DNA from: Thermomucor indicae-seudaticae
Lineage: Eukaryota > Mucoromycota > Mucoromycetes > Mucorales > Lichtheimiaceae
Assembly (NCBI GenBank): GCA_000787465.1
Contig: JSYX01000415.1
Span: 1-31,049, forward strand
Direction: 5' to 3'
Length of the DNA: 31,049 bases
The first letter of the stretch is position 1, and every line of letters starts with the position of its first letter. Shown here piece by piece: positions 1-9,753 of this stretch. The notes under the pieces were generated by a model that saw nothing but the letters and a program-made list of their open reading frames with translations, ran no database searches and was not told where the DNA came from. Made by a program: the position numbers and the translations under genes.

Positions 1-843
1 GCGCATGCATATCCATTGGAATGAAAAGAAAAAACATTCAGAATCATCAAAGCTAACCTCGCATGCAGCATCCGTGAAACATGTCTTTCAGTATGGAAAG
101 CCACCACCTTCGAAAAACATGCCACTATGTATGATCTTCTTTGTAGAGTCTATCGCCAATGACATAATTCTTGGAAGTCATATTCGGTCTTCAGTGCCAT
201 GTAACACGTTCCCCTAGTCCGACATTGTCACATCAAGCAGTATTCTGCTAACAAAGCATGCAGTTTTGATTTTATGTAAAATCCATGTCTTCGTTTATGT
301 GCTAGGAGAATTCACTGTGTGCTCATCAGCTCGGAAAAGAGATTTTCCTTGTGCTCTATGTGCAGTCGACAGATGAAGTTTGAGAACCAGAGACATCTTC
401 CTGATTCTATATCAAGGACAAAGGTAGCCGGCACTCACTGTATTTTATGCCGCAAAACATCAAAAAAGTACTATGTTTTCATATTTTCGTAATTTTTCAC
501 GATTAATCATGATTTAAGCTTGTCGGGTCGCTGTCGAGAACGATTACCCGGACATAAATAGCCATACGTGTTCACTTCAGCCATTCTTCCTGTCCTTAAC
601 TGTTTAATGTATGCAACTTAAAGGGATCCGAGAGTCATTTAGTGGTTCGCGATCTTTTGCACATAAATTTACATTATACAGCTAACAGCGTTTATCATGT
701 GATTGCGTTTTGCCCAAAAGTAGGCAATGATACGTATCAACACAAGGTAATCAAGAAAAGGGAGTCGAGAAAAAAAGGAATGCATACAGAACGTTGCGGT
801 TTTCTTTTCTTTTTACCGTAAGTGGAGCATAACTGCAAAGAGC
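1..843. other. Left-edge stretch without a confirmed gene; Cys-rich open fragment inside
   Basis: No complete gene is visible. The only protein-like piece is an open plus frame at 280-492 with two CxxC pairs (C-S-M-C and C-I-L-C) about 30 residues apart, preceded by an additional cysteine and ending in TAA at 490-492. It has no start codon of its own; a pyrimidine-rich TAG acceptor-like site lies at about 302-304. It could be the last exon of a gene entering from the left or the cysteine-rich tail of a decayed transposase. The rest, up to the TFIIA stop codon, looks like 3' flanking sequence. Confidence 0.3.
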
Positions 844-2258
844 TCACCATTCAAAGTCGCCACTGGCACGGTGGAACAGATAATCGCGCCCATTGATCAG
901 CATTATACCATCCTTTAATACGCATTTCCACTTGTTTTTGGTTCGAGAGACCTTAAAGAGTGGGGATTAGCGACATTCAGTAAATTTACAATGGTCTCGT
1001 ATACCTTGTCGTAGAGACACAGGATAATATGCTCAATTTCTTCACCATTATCCGCATCATCATCAGCATCGTCAGGATCATCGAGATCCGAGTTTATATC
1101 ATCATCATCCTTTTAAGGGTTAGACACCGTACATAGCAGGAAACGGTAACCCGATATTTACCCCGTCTCCTTCGCCGTCGATTTGAGGAATCCGTATGTT
1201 AGAACTCAAGGCTCCGGCTTTCACAGCACGCTCTTTTGCGTCACGGACCAGCTGCTTAACACTCGGCGGTAATGAGCTTATTGGTATAGCTTCGCCTGAT
1301 GAAGAAGTAGCAGTAAAAGAAAAGCTTGAAGCTTCACGGCAGATGTTTTCAATATGAGCATCAATTTCCTACAGCAACAACGTCGATGCGCTCAGCAAAC
1401 GTTCTTTATCATCTCGTTCCACAGGAGTCACTCACTTCAGTTGTGGGCTCATGATCAGCTGCCCCGTCATTCTGGGGAATATTTGGCCGTCCTCCGCCCG
1501 GTAGCTGAATATCTGCCGCAGGTTTCTGTTGCTGTTGCTGTTGCTGCTGTTGATGCTGCTGCTGTTGCGGAGCTGTGTTTACTGCTTGGAATTGGCCATT
1601 GCTTGTAGGAGGAAGTTGTATCGGCTTCAGGTCAGGAAGGACACGGCTATAATCTTGTGGTTGCGAGGAGGGCTGAGGTGGTCGCATAGCTGCACCATTG
1701 CCATCACTGTTAAGATGTTGCCGAAGACCAGCATTCGCAGCCAAGGTTGCCAAACTTGCTGCGGCGTTACTCGCGTATGGCTTCATAAACCCATTGTTAT
1801 TCAATATTTTTGCACCTTGCACATTCCCCCTTATCCTGCTTTGAATACTCACACTGGGGTATTGTATCGGTGCACCCATCGCCTCCGTGCTTGTGTTGTT
1901 TAAACCAACACCATGCTCTTCACCATCTTCATCATAGTAATGCTCATCACTAAAACCGAAGTTGGCTACCCGTGACCGAGCCACCTTCGATTCCCAAGAC
2001 TACCCAAAGTTAACGCCTGTTTATGGTGACAGTGATTGGTTAGCTGGCATGCATCTTACCCGCTGCAGTTCTTGTAAAACAGCTTCGTCAATGCCCATGT
2101 CTTCGAACTCGCCGCGAACTTGATTGATCACATCGTCAATGACGTAGCGGTAAACGTTCGACTTTTTGAAAAGATGCCGTAGCAGCAGCAGCGTCAATAT
2201 AACGGATCAGCCGTTCGAACCACGATGGGGAATAACTCACCACAATGGCATTAGACAT
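844..2258 (-). CDS. TOA1: Transcription initiation factor TFIIA large (alpha/beta) subunit, six exons
   Basis: TFIIA stabilises TBP on the TATA box in RNA polymerase II preinitiation. Exons on the minus strand: 2258-2241, 2161-2060, 1999-1436, 1368-1162, 1109-1005 and 951-844. They join in frame (introns of 79, 60, 67, 52 and 53 nt) to 367 aa. The N-terminal helical domain (residues about 7-50) reads YRYVIDDVINQVRGEFE... and continues into a SWESK motif across the second intron, as in TFIIA alpha. The middle is low complexity with a poly-Q tract (about residues 185-198). An IPQIDGEGDG motif is followed by an Asp-rich stretch. The C-terminal beta-barrel part has the family signature CLYDK, then RTKNKWK, LKDGI and NGRDYLF, ending in W. 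The first exon is only six codons. The ATG at 2258 is supported by the clean splice and the family N-terminus. The smaller TFIIA gamma subunit is not in this window. Confidence 0.95.
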
Positions 2259-3340
2259 GTTGGCTGTTGATCGGTGATGCGGAGGGACAAGAGGATGAAA
2301 GCACTATTTATTAGACTATTGATCATTGCAAAGATTCAAAAGAAATACGTAATGATGCCGAACAAGAATGGTGGAATGGACCGAGAGATTTTTGTTAGCA
2401 AAGCATGCAAACAAAGAGAACAACCATAGAATAACTGAAATTATGCAAACAGATTTACCACAGACAACTGGACATACAGTGTCTAGTGGCAGAGAAAAGG
2501 TAATCTGGCACGGTTTCTTTGCTCACCTTGTGAGAAGATTAAGAAGCGGATAAAGAAATGTCGTATTTATACTCCCTTTTTAGGGTTCTACACGGAGTTT
2601 GAATATGGACGCCTTCACTGGTTTTTCCGTCTGTTTTGCTCCGATGAAAAGACCTTTTGGCGCTGTTGGCGACGAACATTTTGCACGAATTCGATTTCTC
2701 ATTTGGCTGTTCGCATAAAGGATGTTCGCACAATATCATCATAAAGTTCTACATTTCCTCTTTGAACGAGCTTACTACAGCGTGCGTGAATCATGTCACG
2801 TAATCTGTTTCGGCCAAGTTGGGTATCTAAACAAAAGGGCATCCAATATGTTTTTCTCTCTGTTCGGGAGAGACTCGACGAAGCAAAGAAGCCGGTCAAG
2901 CGATGTTCTTGCTCGCAAGACAAACGCAGTTATGCTAAAGGATGAGCTTTGAATTTTGCGGCTTGACTCTTGGCAAAACCGAGTGTCAGACTGTGCAAAT
3001 GCATAAGACGCGACACATAGCGTTAGAGCACTTGTGAAGAGAAGATCCATCATATACATTGGAAACATTATCAAAGGCATACGTAAGTTTTTATAGGCAC
3101 ATACAGTAATAACCTACCAAAACGCTAGTGAGCTTCCATCTGGATTGCTAACAGAGTACGAAACTGGTATGAAGGGTGTTTTTCATCATGACTCAAAGAA
3201 ATCAATGTTCACGGAGCCAACCCCGGCAAAGACCGGGCTTGTGCGGCGCACAGAGAAACTCCGACCGCGGTGCGAAGTCGGCCAAAAGTTCGCGTTGGTC
3301 TTGCAGCCTGGAATCCCTCCCTTTTTGTGTGTTCATCCAA
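2259..3340. other. Divergent intergenic region between TOA1 and the eL43 gene
   Basis: No gene is supported over roughly 1.1 kb. On the minus strand an AACCCTAA box (2587-2580) lies just upstream of a TATAAATA element (2571-2564), and a possible 5'-UTR donor (AG followed by GTGAGC near 2526) could splice to a CAG just before the TOA1 start. This would be a promoter with a leader intron, about 310 bp from the ATG. The eL43-proximal part (3215-3300) is GC-rich with two small inverted repeats. Short ORFs on both strands at 2700-3080 show no convincing family features and overlap one another. Confidence 0.4.
2564..2587 (-). promoter_or_regulatory. AACCCTAA box plus TATAAATA, candidate TOA1 promoter
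   Basis: Reading the minus strand, AACCCTAA is followed after a few bases by TATAAATA. The same octamer (TTAGGGTT in reverse) is a known site for Tbf1-type factors in fungal ribosomal-protein and housekeeping promoters. The assignment to TOA1 rests on orientation only and needs a leader intron of about 260 nt, so it is tentative. The alternative is a chance AT-rich match. Confidence 0.35.
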
Positions 3341-3877
3341 ATGGTAAGGAAGCACACCACCAACGACAACAGAGCGTTTGTAGCATGAAAGACTTATCGA
3401 TAATCATCCATCCATTTGATTTTCGAAACGGATACATTTGTGGATGACAGGCTAAGCGCACCAAGAAAGTCGGAATCACCGGCAAGTACGGCACTCGTTA
3501 CGGTGCTTCCTTGAGAAAGCAGGTGAAGAAGATGGAAATCACCCAGCACGCCAAGTACACCTGCACCTTCTGCGGCAAGGTAAATAACGAATTGGACATT
3601 TTCTGAATTTCAGTGCAACATTGGCGGGTTCCTTAACAAAATTGCCATTGTCATTTGCAGGATGCTGTCAAGCGTACTGCTGTTGGCATCTGGAAGTGCA
3701 AGGGCTGCAAGAAGACCATGGCTGGTGGTGCTTACACTGTCTCGTAAGTTGCTCTGTGATTGGGACATGTTTTATATCGAAGGTGGCTAAAAGGCATGCA
3801 TTCTTGTATATAGGACGACCGCTGCTGTTACTGTTCGCTCGACTGTCCGTCGTCTTCGTGAAATGGCCGAAATCTAA
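3341..3877 (+). CDS. RPL43: 60S ribosomal protein eL43 (L37A/L43), four exons
   Basis: Exons 3341-3343 (ATG only), 3451-3579, 3661-3743 and 3814-3877 join to 92 aa, the usual length of eL43. The protein begins [10 protein letters not shown] and carries the family zinc ribbon with Cys39, Cys42, Cys57 and Cys60 (CTFC and CKGC). The middle is basic and the end is [11 protein letters not shown]. It is a structural component of the large ribosomal subunit in the cytosol. The start is defined by an ATG immediately followed by a GTAAGG donor; the rest of the ORF begins at Ala2 after a CAG acceptor. Introns are 107, 81 and 70 nt. A canonical AATAAA lies 23 nt after the stop. Codon choice is strongly biased (many GTC, AAG, CGT), as expected for a highly expressed gene. 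Confidence 0.97.
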
Positions 3878-3899
3878 AGTCTTTTCTAATGTTCATACG

Positions 3900-3905
3900 A
3901 ATAAA
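3900..3905 (+). promoter_or_regulatory. Poly(A) signal AATAAA of the eL43 gene
   Basis: A consensus AATAAA hexamer lies just downstream of the TAA at 3875-3877 and is the natural 3'-end signal for the ribosomal protein transcript. Confidence 0.6.
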
Positions 3906-4699
3906 TTCTCAGAACACAAATACCAGAGCACTCATTTCTGCGTGCAATTTACCACGTTCGTGACGGGAGAGCGATTTGTTCAACTGTTTTGTGGTCGATA
4001 CGCGCACCTTAGAGAACAGCTGGTGTGAAAGGAGTTTGACAGTTATTGTTACCCCGAGCCTGCGATGCGGAAGCAAATATTGAGCGCACACGTTTAAGGA
4101 AAGGGCATGCCGATACAATATGATACCAGGTTAATGCTGGCGATGTTGGATACCTGGCGTTCGTTTTCAATTTCTGACCTTTGCCCGTTACAATCATTTG
4201 CTCACATGGTTGCTGCATCTCTGTGCAGCTAAGCAAATTCATCCTTATGGTTACTCATCTTCAAGTTCTGATGTTGGATTTCAGGCAGGCATATAAAACA
4301 GAACATTTGCCTTCAACTCATGCCCTTTAGCCGAAATGCCTTCTGGCGCACTAGGAAATCCTAGGCGACTTAGTAAACACGTTCTAGCAAAAAGATAGCG
4401 CTAAGGGCTGTCCCATGACTAGCGTGTAATATCCATCTGCAAAAGCGAATCTCATATAGTTCGGTATGCATGACATCTTTGTTCCATATTCACTGAGACG
4501 AAACGCAATCCTGAGCCTAGCCTAGGGCATATGAGCGACAAACAGTGCAAGTCTGACAGTAGGTAGAAGCCTTCATCGCAATTGGGATAGCTGGTCGAGA
4601 TATCTTGAGAAAGGAGAGGTATTCTTTTACTACTTTGGATGCTATTAGATGCTTTGATAATGCGAATATGTAAGCTAGAGAAAAGAGATGAGTATAGTA
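3906..4699. other. Intergenic, 3' sides of eL43 and tropomyosin genes
   Basis: This is a convergent intergenic region. Several overlapping small ORFs (for example on the minus strand at 3909-4242) show no family features, biased codon use or splice logic. I see no RNA gene, transposon end or repeat of note here. Confidence 0.4.
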
Positions 4700-5303
4700 T
4701 TAGATTTCATCCAGCTGTGCATGGAACTCGTCCAGTTGCGCTTGCAGCTCTTGGTTCTTGGCCTTGAGCTCCTCGTTCTTCTTTTCTTGTTCGGCGAGCA
4801 AGTTTTCAAGTTGCTGAACCTTGCGTTCAAAGTGTTCAGCCTTGACATCCGCTTCACGGAAACTAAACACAGATTCGTTATTAGAAACAAGAGAGTATAC
4901 GAAAGGCTTCTCTTCCTTACTTCTTTGTGGTCTCTCGAAGCGACTTGTCGGAGGCCTCGAGCTCTTGTTCAAGCAGAGCAATCTTACGCTGCGCCGCGTC
5001 ATTCTCTTTCTTCAAGTCATCGTCTTCATCTTCCAAGCTTTTAAGCTGGGTGATCTTTTCTTGTGCCGCTTCCAGATCTTCGGTCAGATGCTTGTTTTGG
5101 TTGGTCAGCGAGATGATTTCATGTTCAAGTCTCATCTGCTCTTGCTCTAAAGCTTTGACTCTGGCTTCCAGTTCATCAGCCCGAGCATTGGCTGCATCAG
5201 CCTCAGCGCGGATGTTGTTGATTTTCTAGGAGTCCTATCTTCAGCTGGAGTTGCTCTGCATTTGCTTTCGTAACTGAGAGCTTACCTCGCGAAGCTTCTC
5301 CAT
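4700..5303 (-). CDS. TPM1: Tropomyosin (fungal Cdc8/Tpm1 type), three exons
   Basis: Exons 5303-5286, 5225-4921 and 4862-4700 join to 161 aa, exactly the length of fission yeast Cdc8 tropomyosin. The whole protein is a continuous heptad coiled coil starting MEKLREKINNIRAEADAANA and rich in Glu, Lys and Leu. The most diagnostic segment is ADVKAEHFERKVQQLEN, the conserved tropomyosin block, and the end is QLDEFHAQLDEI. Tropomyosin dimers polymerise along actin filaments and stabilise cables and the cytokinetic ring, favouring formin-made filaments. The first exon is only six codons. The second intron (4920-4863) falls after two bases of an Asn codon. Cytoplasmic, no signal or membrane segment. 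Downstream of DOT1 on the same strand, about 535 bp apart, so it has its own promoter. Confidence 0.95.
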
Positions 5304-5838
5304 GACTGAAACTTTAGAGGAAGAAAAGTTGAAACGCGGGGGAGAGATGAAACAAACAGGGAAAAAAATGAACAGCTGTGCAGTAAGTCCAAACACAGCA
5401 GAAGCATGTTAACACGCCTTATTTGTCCTTGTTTCACGCTTTACGAGCTTTCCCGTTGAACGGCTTCATATCCAGTACATCTATTCTTTTAGGAGCATCG
5501 CTAAAACCAGTCTATCTAGCAAAAGCCTTGACTTGGCTTATGGAATAGACTTTCTCTGCTGTGGCAGCTTCAGGAATGCGACCGGAAATATCATTTTCCG
5601 GTGCCTGGGTCATCAGCAAAGAGCGACAAACTAAATGACTTGTTGCATCAAACTGCAGCAATTATTCCCACATAAAACTTATTGTAAGCTATACGGCGCA
5701 ACCACAGAAAACACTTTGTCATACGAAATCAGCGAATGCCAGCATTCTTCTTTTTTTTCCATTAAGATATTACCATGGACGGAGCTAATGCTACTGTTTT
5801 ACATTGAAATGGATACAATGATGATGTATAACGATAGT
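5304..5838. other. Tropomyosin upstream region with a small perfect inverted repeat
   Basis: No gene is supported. This region holds the tropomyosin leader and promoter on the minus strand and the 3' flank of DOT1. Its one conspicuous feature is the 8-bp inverted repeat at 5581-5602. A short plus ORF at 5635-5886 runs into the DOT1 coding end and has no protein-like features. Confidence 0.4.
5581..5602. repeat. Perfect 8-bp inverted repeat, possible factor site or stem
   Basis: ACCGGAAA at 5581-5588 and its reverse complement TTTCCGGT at 5595-5602 are separated by six bases. It lies about 280 bp upstream of the tropomyosin ATG. A dimeric transcription factor site is a reasonable reading, but a 3'-UTR stem of the DOT1 transcript is less likely since it lies some 240 nt past the stop codon. 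Confidence 0.4.
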
Positions 5839-7431
5839 CTACTCGTTCTGAGCATCTCGGTACATACCCTCATAGAAGGGCTTTAATCGGCTTCGGTCTA
5901 CGGTGGCAATGTAGTATGTGCCACCGTTGTTTGTCCAGCTCACGGCTTCCGAAAAATACTCGTACTCCTCAACGCGTAAAATGGATTCTGGCATGTGAAA
6001 CGTCCTCTGGTTAATCTTGTGAGTCTTGGGGACAAAAGACTTTAAAGAGATGATCTTTGTGCCTTCTTTTAGATCCAAGAAAAGCTGTGCCAGTGCGTGG
6101 TTCGTTTCCCAGTCGAATGCGTAATTGTTTACCAACAGAACATCTGCACGCTTCAATGTGTCGTACATGTCACTTGACCCCACGTCCAGAAAGTCACCAT
6201 GTCGAAAGTGTATCTTGCCCGTCGGTAGACGCCACGCCCTGGCAACGACAGGTTCAGTCATAACCAGCTCGACTATACACGCTCAACGATTGACACTGAA
6301 TCCCTACCTCATTCTCGCAGCATACTCTTTCAGTTGACGCTTCGCGTACTTGCAAGGTACTTCCATGATCTCAATTCCATAAGCCTCGCAGCCTGTTTGT
6401 GCCGCTACTTGCAGCACAACGTTGCCGATTCCACATCCCATATCCATAAACACACTTTTTGAATTGAGTTTCGTTTTCGCAATGAACTCCTTCACTAGTA
6501 CAGGATTGATTTCGCCATACACATTATTTGAAAACGCTAATAGGACGAAAGCATGAGATTCACTGCAGCATTTCCTCCCAGTTATTTGGTGGTTCAGTTA
6601 CCTTTGTAATTATTCAGTGCATCCGCCTGACGAGCCACCGTACGGCTGTACACCTGATACAAGACGTGACATGCTAACTCATAGCTAGGATGCCGCATCG
6701 CCTTTGCGTTTTTCGCTAGTTCTCCTTTCTCCCGTAGGTCTCGGATAACTCGATTAAAATCTTCGATCGCTTTGACGAACTCAGGCCCATTCCGCCTGTT
6801 GCGGTATTTGTTGATGTTACGCATAATACCCTGGGTATCGTCCCCAAGCAGCTGTTGCTGACTAGGTGTTAAATAGCAGTCGTAGATGAAATAGGCTGTG
6901 CGTATCAAGTCTGTTATCGGATTATACTCGTCTTTATCTTCCACATCGGAGGCTTGTTGCGCTTTCGAGCTAGCGTTCTTCAGGACCGGCCGTAGAAGCA
7001 AAAAGCTATCCTAGACTGTTAAACAAACTGAGGAAAACTTGAAGGTGCAACTAAGCCATGGCGTACCTTTCGGAATCAGCTGGGTATTCCAACGTCACTC
7101 GAAGCTCTTCTCCATCGTCTGCTGGAGACGCTCTGGAATCTTCTGAGCCATCACCCGTCTCAAGCGTAAAGTCTTTCACAGAAAACATGTCTGGTTAGAA
7201 TTTTCACCTAAAAGCGCTGAGGGCTTTCATGTGTAGATAAGACTTACAGGGCCGGTATTTGCTCCGGCAAGCTCTCACGATCCGCTCAGAGCTAATCATT
7301 TTGTACTTTGGAGCACCAGACGCCGCTAATGACTTGTTATCTCGGAGCTTTTTCTCCGGCCCCCCATCGCCAGTTTGTGATAGACGTCGTTTTGTTCCAG
7401 TCGTTCCCGGAGAAACCACTTCACCGTTCAT
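5839..7431 (-). CDS. DOT1: Histone H3-K79 methyltransferase DOT1, five exons
   Basis: Exons 7431-7248, 7190-7067, 7005-6602, 6536-6308 and 6238-5839 join to 446 aa. DOT1 methylates Lys79 in the nucleosome core of histone H3 using S-adenosylmethionine, without a SET domain. The short N-terminus (to about residue 55) is basic and low complexity, probably nucleosome or DNA binding. The catalytic fold follows: the VTLEYP...FLLLRPV block, the [12 protein letters not shown]1 loop (243-252), motif [11 protein letters not shown] (269-278), [18 protein letters not shown], the VNNYAF motif (350-355) and [14 protein letters not shown]. The third exon acceptor was chosen as GATAG because only that keeps the frame and gives the family-like YPADSESFLLL. 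The ATG at 7431 lies 145 bp from the divergent RSC8/SWI3-type start. Compact compared with yeast Dot1 (582 aa). Confidence 0.93.
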
Positions 7432-7576
7432 TGAGAGGAAAGAAAACCCTTTACTATTTTGTGAAGAGCGACTGGACCCCATCCATTTGAAGCGCCGATC
7501 TTTTTCGGAGTTGCGCGCTGGGGCCCGAGCCCAAATCTTTTGTGGGCAAAGGGCACCCTGCAACGCACTCTGCCAA
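7432..7576. promoter_or_regulatory. Bidirectional promoter between DOT1 and the SWIRM/SANT gene
   Basis: The two start codons are only 145 bp apart and point away from each other. This short stretch must hold both promoters and both leaders. No TATA consensus is visible; it contains GC-rich blocks near 7515-7535. Co-regulation of two chromatin genes is plausible but inferred from spacing alone. Confidence 0.6.
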
Positions 7577-9429
7577 ATGAGTTATATGAAGCGAAGTGCG
7601 GATCAGAGCTATACAACAGAGGAAGACAGCAACCCCTCGAAAAAGACCAGGACGCTTCAACAACAACTGGACGAGGAAAAGAACGCTGCTGGATCGAGTG
7701 AAACCGGCGATCAACAGGCACCAGCCCAGAACGGAAATAGTACTGATGCATCGACGGACTATCAGCAGCAAGAAGAGGCTGCGCGCAAATATATATCGAT
7801 CCAAAACCACGAGATCATCATTCCATCTTATGCGGCCTGGTTTGACCTGAGTCAGATCCACGAAATCGAACGTCGCTCATTACCGGAATTCTTCAACAAT
7901 CGGAACAAGACAAAAACTCCTTCTGTATACAAGGAATACCGAGACTTCATGGTCAATACGTACCGTGTCAATCCACTTGAATATCTGACTGTAACGGCGT
8001 GTCGCCGTAACCTGACCGGCGATGTATGCGCGATTATTCGTGTACACGCATTCCTTGAACAATGGGGATTAATTAATTATCAGGTAAACACTCTCTTCTT
8101 GAGGGGGGCGCGTTGTGATAGGTTTCGCACTAAGTGGGGTATCTTGCGGAACAGGTCGACCCTGACGCGAAGCCTTCGAATGTTGGTCCGCCATTTTCTG
8201 GGCAATTCAAAGTGGTAGTAGACATGCCAAAAAGCTTTCGTCAAAAGCAAACCCAAGTGGCTTCGAACAAACCTCAAACTCTCGTTTCTACTACTACTAC
8301 CACCACCACCGATAGCACAGACCTAAAACATGAACCCGATACGCAAAAAGTCCATGAACCGCCAAAACCAAGTATCAAGCGCGATTTCAACCTGGAGCTT
8401 CGAAAGAACGTTTACGACACATCGGAAACCAAAGCCCAACAAGCGGCTCGGTTCCTATGTGCGTCTTGTAATCGGGAAACCGATGGGTCTCGTTATCGAA
8501 ATACGAAGGCTCCAGAGATGCTGCTGTGCTCTGACTGTTTCAATAACGCCAAGTTACCTTCGGACACTGCTAAAGAGGATTTTGTGGAAGAGGGTAAAGA
8601 CAGTGATGTGAAAAAGGAACAGGCATGGTCTCCGCAGGAAGAAATGCTGTTACTCGAAGGCTTGGAAATGTTTGAAGACGACTGGAACGCTGTGGCTGAA
8701 CACGTTGGAACAAGATCGCGCGATGAATGCATATTACATTATTTACAGCTACCTATTGAAGATCCTACTGTGGATGGCGAAGTGTCTGGACTCGGGCTGC
8801 TTCGCTTTGATGCTGCTCAGGCAAAGGAGAACCCAATCATGTCTGTGGTGGCGTTTTTGGCTTCGACAGTCAAACCAAAAGTCGCGGCTGCGGCCAGTCA
8901 GAGTCAAACGCTAGAGAAAGATACCCAGTCGTCTGCCGCAGAAAGAAAGCCGTCTTCCCCGGAAGCAAACGGACAGGCACAAGATGATGAGAAGCGCGAG
9001 ATAATGCACAAGTTGATCAGGACCAAGTTAGAGCACTTCCAAGTGAAAGCGGCTCACTTTGCAAAACTGGAGATATTTGTAGAAGAAGAGAAAAGACAGC
9101 TTGAGCGAGAGCGGCATCAGTTGAGTTTAGAGCGGTTTGAGCTCAAGAACCTTATTATGCAAACGCATAACGAGCTTGCAAAACGTGGCGGCATGACGTC
9201 CTCCATAGCGAATAGTATCACTCCAGCACAGATACAGCAGCAGATTGCAGGCGGATCCATTCCTAGCGGACCACATCTTTACATGAATCCTGCACAGGCG
9301 CATCAGCAGCATCAGTTGCACCTCCAGCGTCAACAACAATATCAAATGCAGCTGAAGCGGCAAATGCAGGCACAACAAGGTCATCAGTTCCAGCAGCAAC
9401 CGCCAGGCCACAATATGATGTCGTTCTAG
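7577..9429 (+). CDS. RSC8: SWI/SNF or RSC core subunit of the SWI3/RSC8 family
   Basis: Exons 7577-8083 and 8155-9429 (intron 71 nt) give 593 aa. The order of domains is that of SWI3/Rsc8/SMARCC proteins: a charged N-terminus with QQQ runs; a SWIRM domain (about 75-170; [10 protein letters not shown] ... [20 protein letters not shown] ... [11 protein letters not shown]); a ZZ-type zinc module (271-298; CASC and CSDC pairs); a SANT domain (327-370; [21 protein letters not shown]); a leucine/glutamate coiled coil (about 450-510); and a Gln-rich tail. Such proteins dimerise through the coiled coil and scaffold ATP-dependent remodelers. The length is nearest to Rsc8 and the Ssr1/Ssr2 proteins, so the symbol is by resemblance. 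The frame stays open upstream of 7577, but that part is antisense to DOT1 exon 1, so I take the first ATG in the intergenic gap. Confidence 0.93.
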
Positions 9430-9753
9430 GCTGTACACGTCAACTTTTTTACGATTACAAAATTGATCGAGAAAGAAAAAAGAAAACAGATATTGAACTA
9501 TTTAGCAACTCTGTTATAGTAATTATTTCGCTTGAGTTCCATTGCGGTCTTGTATGGTGCAGTAATCGGAGGCTGTAAAGGATCTAGAGGCGTGTGAGAG
9601 TCCTAAAATGGGGTCGCGTTAAATATCTGTAGGCGACATTAACCGGATCTAAGCCTACAGACCTCCAAAGGATATGTACGATCGGCATCATATCCGCTTT
9701 ACAGTTCAGAGTTGGATTAGCAAATAGATTTGACGCCTAAAGACAGTGGAGTC
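9430..9753. other. Convergent intergenic region between RSC8-type gene and TRM7
   Basis: About 320 bp between two stop codons. AT-rich just after the RSC8-type stop. No gene, repeat or RNA motif is apparent. It contains a possible extra TRM7 splice: the TRM7 frame ends GAA followed by GTAAGA, a good donor, with a TTTAG acceptor at about 9732, so a few more residues cannot be excluded. Confidence 0.4.

Noticed and set aside
1354..1903. Plus-strand ORFs rich in Leu/Ala opposite TOA1
   Set aside because: Antisense shadows of the poly-Gln part of TOA1 exon 3.
2699..3080. Overlapping minus-strand ORFs (94 and 74 codons) between TOA1 and eL43
   Set aside because: One begins like a signal peptide, but no family, splice or promoter evidence supports either and the frames compete.
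3220..3300. GC-rich inverted repeats upstream of eL43 as a possible structured RNA
   Set aside because: The arms are only five bases (CCCGG/CCGGG and CCGAC/GTCGG), within chance for GC-rich DNA, and no snoRNA boxes are present.
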